Below are positions 8,292 through 10,787 of a stretch of 10,787 bases of DNA, piece after piece; position 1 is the first letter of the stretch, and each line of letters opens with the position of its first letter. The stretch lies in contig PLKU01000090.1 of NCBI GenBank assembly GCA_003140705.1, positions 6,486 through 17,272 on the forward strand, written 5' to 3'. The notes under the pieces were generated by a model that searched no databases, was not told the DNA's origin, and saw only the letters and a list, made by a program, of their open reading frames with translations. The position numbers and the translations under genes are program-made. Source of the DNA: Acidobacteriaceae bacterium (lineage in GTDB: Bacteria; Acidobacteriota; Terriglobia; Terriglobales; Acidobacteriaceae).

Positions 8292-8319
8292 ACCGCGGGA
8301 ATCTTGCTCTAGCAAAAGA

Positions 8320-8356
8320 ATGGCCTCCGCCTTGCGACAGGCGGAGGTCATTTTTC
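8320..8356. terminator. Probable bidirectional Rho-independent terminator
   Basis: A 13-base stem (8320-8332 with 8339-8351, one G-T wobble on the + strand) closes a 6-base loop TGCGAC. TTTTT (8351-8355) follows on the + strand. The A-rich AAAAGAA (8313-8319) gives a T-rich tail on the - strand. It lies between the convergent ends of the kinase/fusion operon and the phosphoesterase gene and probably serves both. Confidence 0.85.
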
Positions 8357-8384
8357 ATTGCAATGCTACCTGAATCGGCTCGAA

Positions 8385-9695
8385 TTATTCATCGAATAGA
8401 TCTGACATGACGGCGACGGTTGAGTCGTACGCATGGTTCAGGCAGGGCAGCCCGAATCCCGCCTCAAGAGACTTCAGCAGCGAGAAGCTGGTGTAGTAAT
8501 TGGAGCTCTGAATACCATGGAAATTGCGAAAGTTGGTTTGGACGGTGAGCACCACCCTGTTCTGGTTTTGCGGCGGAAAAAGCCCGGTGAGCTGAGTGGT
8601 GCTGCCGCTATAGTCGTTTTCGTCCCAGACAATGATGATGGCGTTGCGACCATTTGCCCAAACCGGGGACGCATGGATTCCCTCGACCAAGCGCTTGATG
8701 GTGACATCACCTTGTAGAATCAAGCCGGGATTCAGTCCTACTTGCGTTCCGTAGGTGTAACCGCTGTCGTTCTGGCCGTAATCGAAGGCGCAAAATGCGT
8801 CGCCATTTCCGCGCCCGTGCTGATCGTCGCACTGGTTGGGCGCAATGAAAGACAGGGAGGGTACATTGCCGGTTGCCAGGTCTGCATAAAGCCCACCGGG
8901 GCCGTCGAAGCCCACTATATTCGCCAGGGTGTTGTTTTCACGGTCTCCATCCTGGACGCTCTTGAAATAAGCAAACGGGTTGTGCTTCACAGCGTAATCC
9001 TGCACGATGCTGGCAGTGGTGAGTGGCGCCAGAGTGGTGAAACTCGACAGGTTTGATACTGTGCCATTGCTGTAGTTGACCCCGAAGGCCGACCCGAGCG
9101 GCAAGCTCTCCTGGTAGGATTTCCACGCGAGGCCAGACCATGCGAGCTGATCTCCAATGGACTTGCCGATCGTGGGCGCCGCCGGCACATGCTTGACTCC
9201 ATCGATGTCAGCCAGGGCAACGAAAGGACCTGCGATCTCGTTCCAGGTGTCCACTGCGGGCGTTTCGGCGTCCGTACCTGTGCCCGTGATCGGACAGATG
9301 TTGCCGGTGTCGACGGGAACTGGAGCGTTGCCGCCGCCATCGTCGGCGTTCACTATCTTGGTGGCGATATTCGGCGAGCAGGAACTGCCCCATGCCGGTG
9401 CATTGTCGCTACGGATGCCAAAGTTCGACCCGCCAACGATTTCAAGATAGTTCGTCAGACTCGGATGACCCACAGCAAAATAATTTGCCGCAAGGTTGAC
9501 CTGCTTATTGGCAATCAACCAGTTGAGGTAAGGTTCGTTCGGGTTGTTGAAGACCTGCTGGTATCCGTGGTTTTCCATCATGATGACAAACACATGATCG
9601 AGATGGGGAATGCCTGCGGAGACTTGGCCTTCCTGTGCGATTCCGGCCGTCGTCAGCGCACATGCGACCAGACACAAAGCTGCTTTTTTTAGCAT
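8385..9695 (-). CDS. Secreted phosphoesterase (AcpA/phospholipase C superfamily)
   Basis: This 436-residue protein starts with a clear signal peptide (MLKK, then a hydrophobic core to residue 20, likely cleaved after GIA), so it is exported. HVFVIMMENHGY (34-45) with Glu41-Asn42 is the metal-site motif of phosphoesterase family PF04185. GHPSLTNYLEIVGGS (76-90) and VWDENDYSGS (Asp358) are the other family blocks, and the C-terminal GFGLPCLNHAYDS is also typical. Family members are acid phosphatases or non-specific phospholipases C that release phosphate from esters. The substrate here cannot be told. The ATG at 9695 is preferred because it heads the signal peptide and has GAAAGG 8 bases upstream. 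The frame stays open to 10163, but that extension shows no recognisable protein. The gene is alone on its strand and ends at the shared terminator. Confidence 0.88.
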   Translation of the reverse strand: MLKKAALCLVACALTTAGIAQEGQVSAGIPHLDHVFVIMMENHGYQQVFNNPNEPYLNWLIANKQVNLAANYFAVGHPSLTNYLEIVGGSNFGIRSDNAPAWGSSCSPNIATKIVNADDGGGNAPVPVDTGNICPITGTGTDAETPAVDTWNEIAGPFVALADIDGVKHVPAAPTIGKSIGDQLAWSGLAWKSYQESLPLGSAFGVNYSNGTVSNLSSFTTLAPLTTASIVQDYAVKHNPFAYFKSVQDGDRENNTLANIVGFDGPGGLYADLATGNVPSLSFIAPNQCDDQHGRGNGDAFCAFDYGQNDSGYTYGTQVGLNPGLILQGDVTIKRLVEGIHASPVWANGRNAIIIVWDENDYSGSTTQLTGLFPPQNQNRVVLTVQTNFRNFHGIQSSNYYTSFSLLKSLEAGFGLPCLNHAYDSTVAVMSDLFDE

Positions 9696-9703
9696 GGATG
9701 TGA

Positions 9704-9709
9704 CCTTTC
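9704..9709 (-). promoter_or_regulatory. Ribosome binding site for the phosphoesterase gene
   Basis: On the - strand GAAAGG lies 8 bases before the ATG at 9695. It selects this start over longer in-frame alternatives reaching 10163. Confidence 0.6.
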
Positions 9710-9828
9710 GAATTCTTGGTTTGGGGAAATCAGGCTGCCAATCAATGTGAAGTAGCCATGCTGTACTCTTCGCGCGGGGCGTTACAGAAGCGTGAAATGA
9801 TTGCAAAAAAATGGACAATCTCCTCAAG

Positions 9829-9891
9829 CCCCGGCAAGAAATCGAAAAACGGTCTTTGCCCTCAATGACCATCCAGATGGCAAAGCCGGGG
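9829..9891 (-). promoter_or_regulatory. Nested inverted repeat in the phosphoesterase leader
   Basis: CCCCGGC (9829-9835) is the exact complement of GCCGGGG (9885-9891). Immediately inside on one side, TTTGCC (9855-9860) pairs with GGCAAA (9879-9884). The two helices would stack, with about 19 unpaired bases on one side. On the - strand this lies about 130-195 bases before the phosphoesterase start, where a structured mRNA leader or an operator could act. No known riboswitch class was recognised. Confidence 0.3.
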
Positions 9892-10200
9892 TCCTCAACA
9901 GCCCGACAAGCAACGATGCCACGCTTGTGTGTCCCTTCCTGCACCGGTTTCTCAGCGAAACATCCGGCAAGGTCATGAGATTCCGGAGAATATACCGACT
10001 GCGCGTCATGAACGCAGCGGCACATCATCTCAAGGCTGCTCACCGTCCGGGGATGGATCGGCCATGGCTTGGCCATGGTTCCTGAGACGGAGAACTGAGC
10101 TTCGCGGAGGCCACGATGGATGTCAGATTGCGGAGAAATTTTTCCGTCGAGAAGGAAATCCACAGGAAAATGCGGTTACGTTACAAGGAAATCTTTCGCG

Positions 10201-10206
10201 AAGGAG
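10201..10206 (+). promoter_or_regulatory. Ribosome binding site for the heme-binding-type gene
   Basis: AAGGAG lies 6 bases before the ATG at 10213. It is the best Shine-Dalgarno match in the window and fixes the start of the downstream gene. Confidence 0.8.
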
Positions 10207-10212
10207 AATCTC

Positions 10213-10787
10213 ATGTCAGCAAATCCATCCGTTCCGGCCCCCCCACTCAATACGCGACCGGGTTTACCGACCTCTGCGCTTCCCGATGTCCCGGGCCCGC
10301 TGGCCAATCTTGCGGGCGCCTGGGTAGGATGCGGATTCAACCTAATCTCGTTACCTGACTTCAGTTCAGTTCCTCCGAGCACAGGACCAGCCGACTTCCG
10401 CCTGAAACTGAATGCAACATTGGAGACTCTTCAATTCACGCCCATCGGCGGTACTGTGCCTAACTGCGGCGTAGTGTCGGCACCAGGCAGACCACGGGTC
10501 AGCCTGACATTGCCATCAATGGCTTGAGCTATCTGCAGCGGGCAAGCGATGCTGTCACGAAAGAAGCTCTTCACATTGAGCCGGGCTTCTGGCTCAGCGT
10601 TCCGGCCACCACGGTGGCGCCGGTCGCGCCAGCAACAGTTGTGCGTCTGGGCACCATCCCGCACGGTGACTCGCTTATGGCCCAGGGTGCCGCATTTACA
10701 GTACCGTCGGGCCCGGTGATTGCTCCTGCCAGTTCGACGCCAACCTTGAATCCGCCAGGGCAACCGCTCGGCCTTCCCTATCTGCTG
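10213..10787 (+). pseudogene. Putative beta-barrel heme-binding protein gene, frameshifted and cut by the window end
   Basis: The gene starts with an excellent ribosome site. Frame 1 reads MSANPSVPAPP, then LANLAGAWVGCGFNLI and LNATLETLQFTPIGG, which I recall from a small bacterial family annotated as heme-binding proteins, possibly nitrobindin-like. Frame 1 stops at 10527, but from about 10482 family-like sequence continues in frame 3: DIAINGLSYLQRASDA, HIEPGFWLSVPATT and TIPHGDSLMAQGAAFTVP, open to the window end. The switch must lie between 10464 and 10526, because frame 3 has a stop at 10461-10463. It matches the loss of one base. The product as read would be a 104-residue fragment. The frameshift could be genuine decay or a base-calling error. 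The heme-binding function is a family annotation, with no heme ligand evident here. Confidence 0.6.

Larger units (their letters stand above)
9696..10212. other. Divergent intergenic region of about 517 bases, no recognised gene
   Basis: This stretch separates the starts of the phosphoesterase (- strand) and the heme-binding-type gene (+ strand), so it must carry both promoters. No convincing -35/-10 pair was found for either. Open frames exist on both strands, but their translations resemble no known family and lack good ribosome sites. The region contains a nested inverted repeat (9829-9891), an A7 run (9805-9811), two copies of GGCCATGG (10060-10067, 10071-10078) and two copies of AAGGAAATC 33 bases apart (10152-10160, 10185-10193). 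A small unrecognised protein cannot be excluded. Confidence 0.5.

Noticed and set aside
10060..10078. Paired GGCCATGG copies as a possible operator or attachment site
   Set aside because: Short self-complementary words 11 bases apart with no integrase or flanking evidence; likely chance.
9801..10085. Small + strand frame of 94 residues in the intergenic region
   Set aside because: No ribosome site and no recognisable motif; overlaps the leader of the divergent gene.
9696..10163. In-frame extension of the phosphoesterase to 10163
   Set aside because: The signal peptide and ribosome site mark the start at 9695; the extension would bury the signal peptide and resembles nothing known.

Overview
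This window looks like a chromosomal segment of an Acidobacteriota soil bacterium of the Terriglobia type. This is inferred from three things: the style of the Ser/Thr kinase (an N-terminus reading MPLSPGDKLGPYEI, followed by an AAA ATPase and a TPR tail), a RapZ-C/nucleotidyltransferase gene pair, and a moderately high GC content in tightly packed genes. No RNA genes, CRISPR arrays, insertion sequences or phage genes were seen.

Left part (1-1610, + strand). The window opens inside a gene whose visible 3' end encodes a RapZ C-terminal-type domain. A 4-base ATGA overlap links it to a MurU-like sugar-1-phosphate nucleotidyltransferase. The pair suggests amino-sugar or MurNAc recycling towards UDP-sugar precursors of peptidoglycan. 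Directly behind the MurU stop codon lies the 3' remnant of a class 3 lipase gene. It has lost its 5' part, carries Tyr where the family has its catalytic Asp, and is frameshifted before its catalytic His.

Middle part (1706-8356, + strand). A 1126-residue Ser/Thr protein kinase (kinase, AAA ATPase, TPR-like repeats) is followed after only 7 bases by an unusual 1065-residue fusion protein. The fusion has a catalase-like (y4iL-type) domain, one membrane helix, and a RoxA-like/di-heme cytochrome c peroxidase domain with two CxxCH sites. The two genes are probably one operon, in which a signalling ATPase-kinase may control a membrane redox enzyme. A strong hairpin with T-rich tails on both strands ends the operon.

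Right part (8385-10787). A secreted phosphoesterase of the AcpA/phospholipase C superfamily is encoded on the - strand, convergent with the operon. About 520 bases separate it from a divergent + strand gene for a putative beta-barrel heme-binding protein. That gene has an excellent ribosome binding site but is broken by an apparent one-base loss and runs off the window end. The intergenic stretch holds a nested inverted repeat that would lie in the leader of the phosphoesterase.

Most notable are the catalase-like/RoxA-like fusion next to the kinase, the recycling gene pair, and two separate frameshifts of the same type. The frameshifts mean either two decaying genes or base-calling errors.
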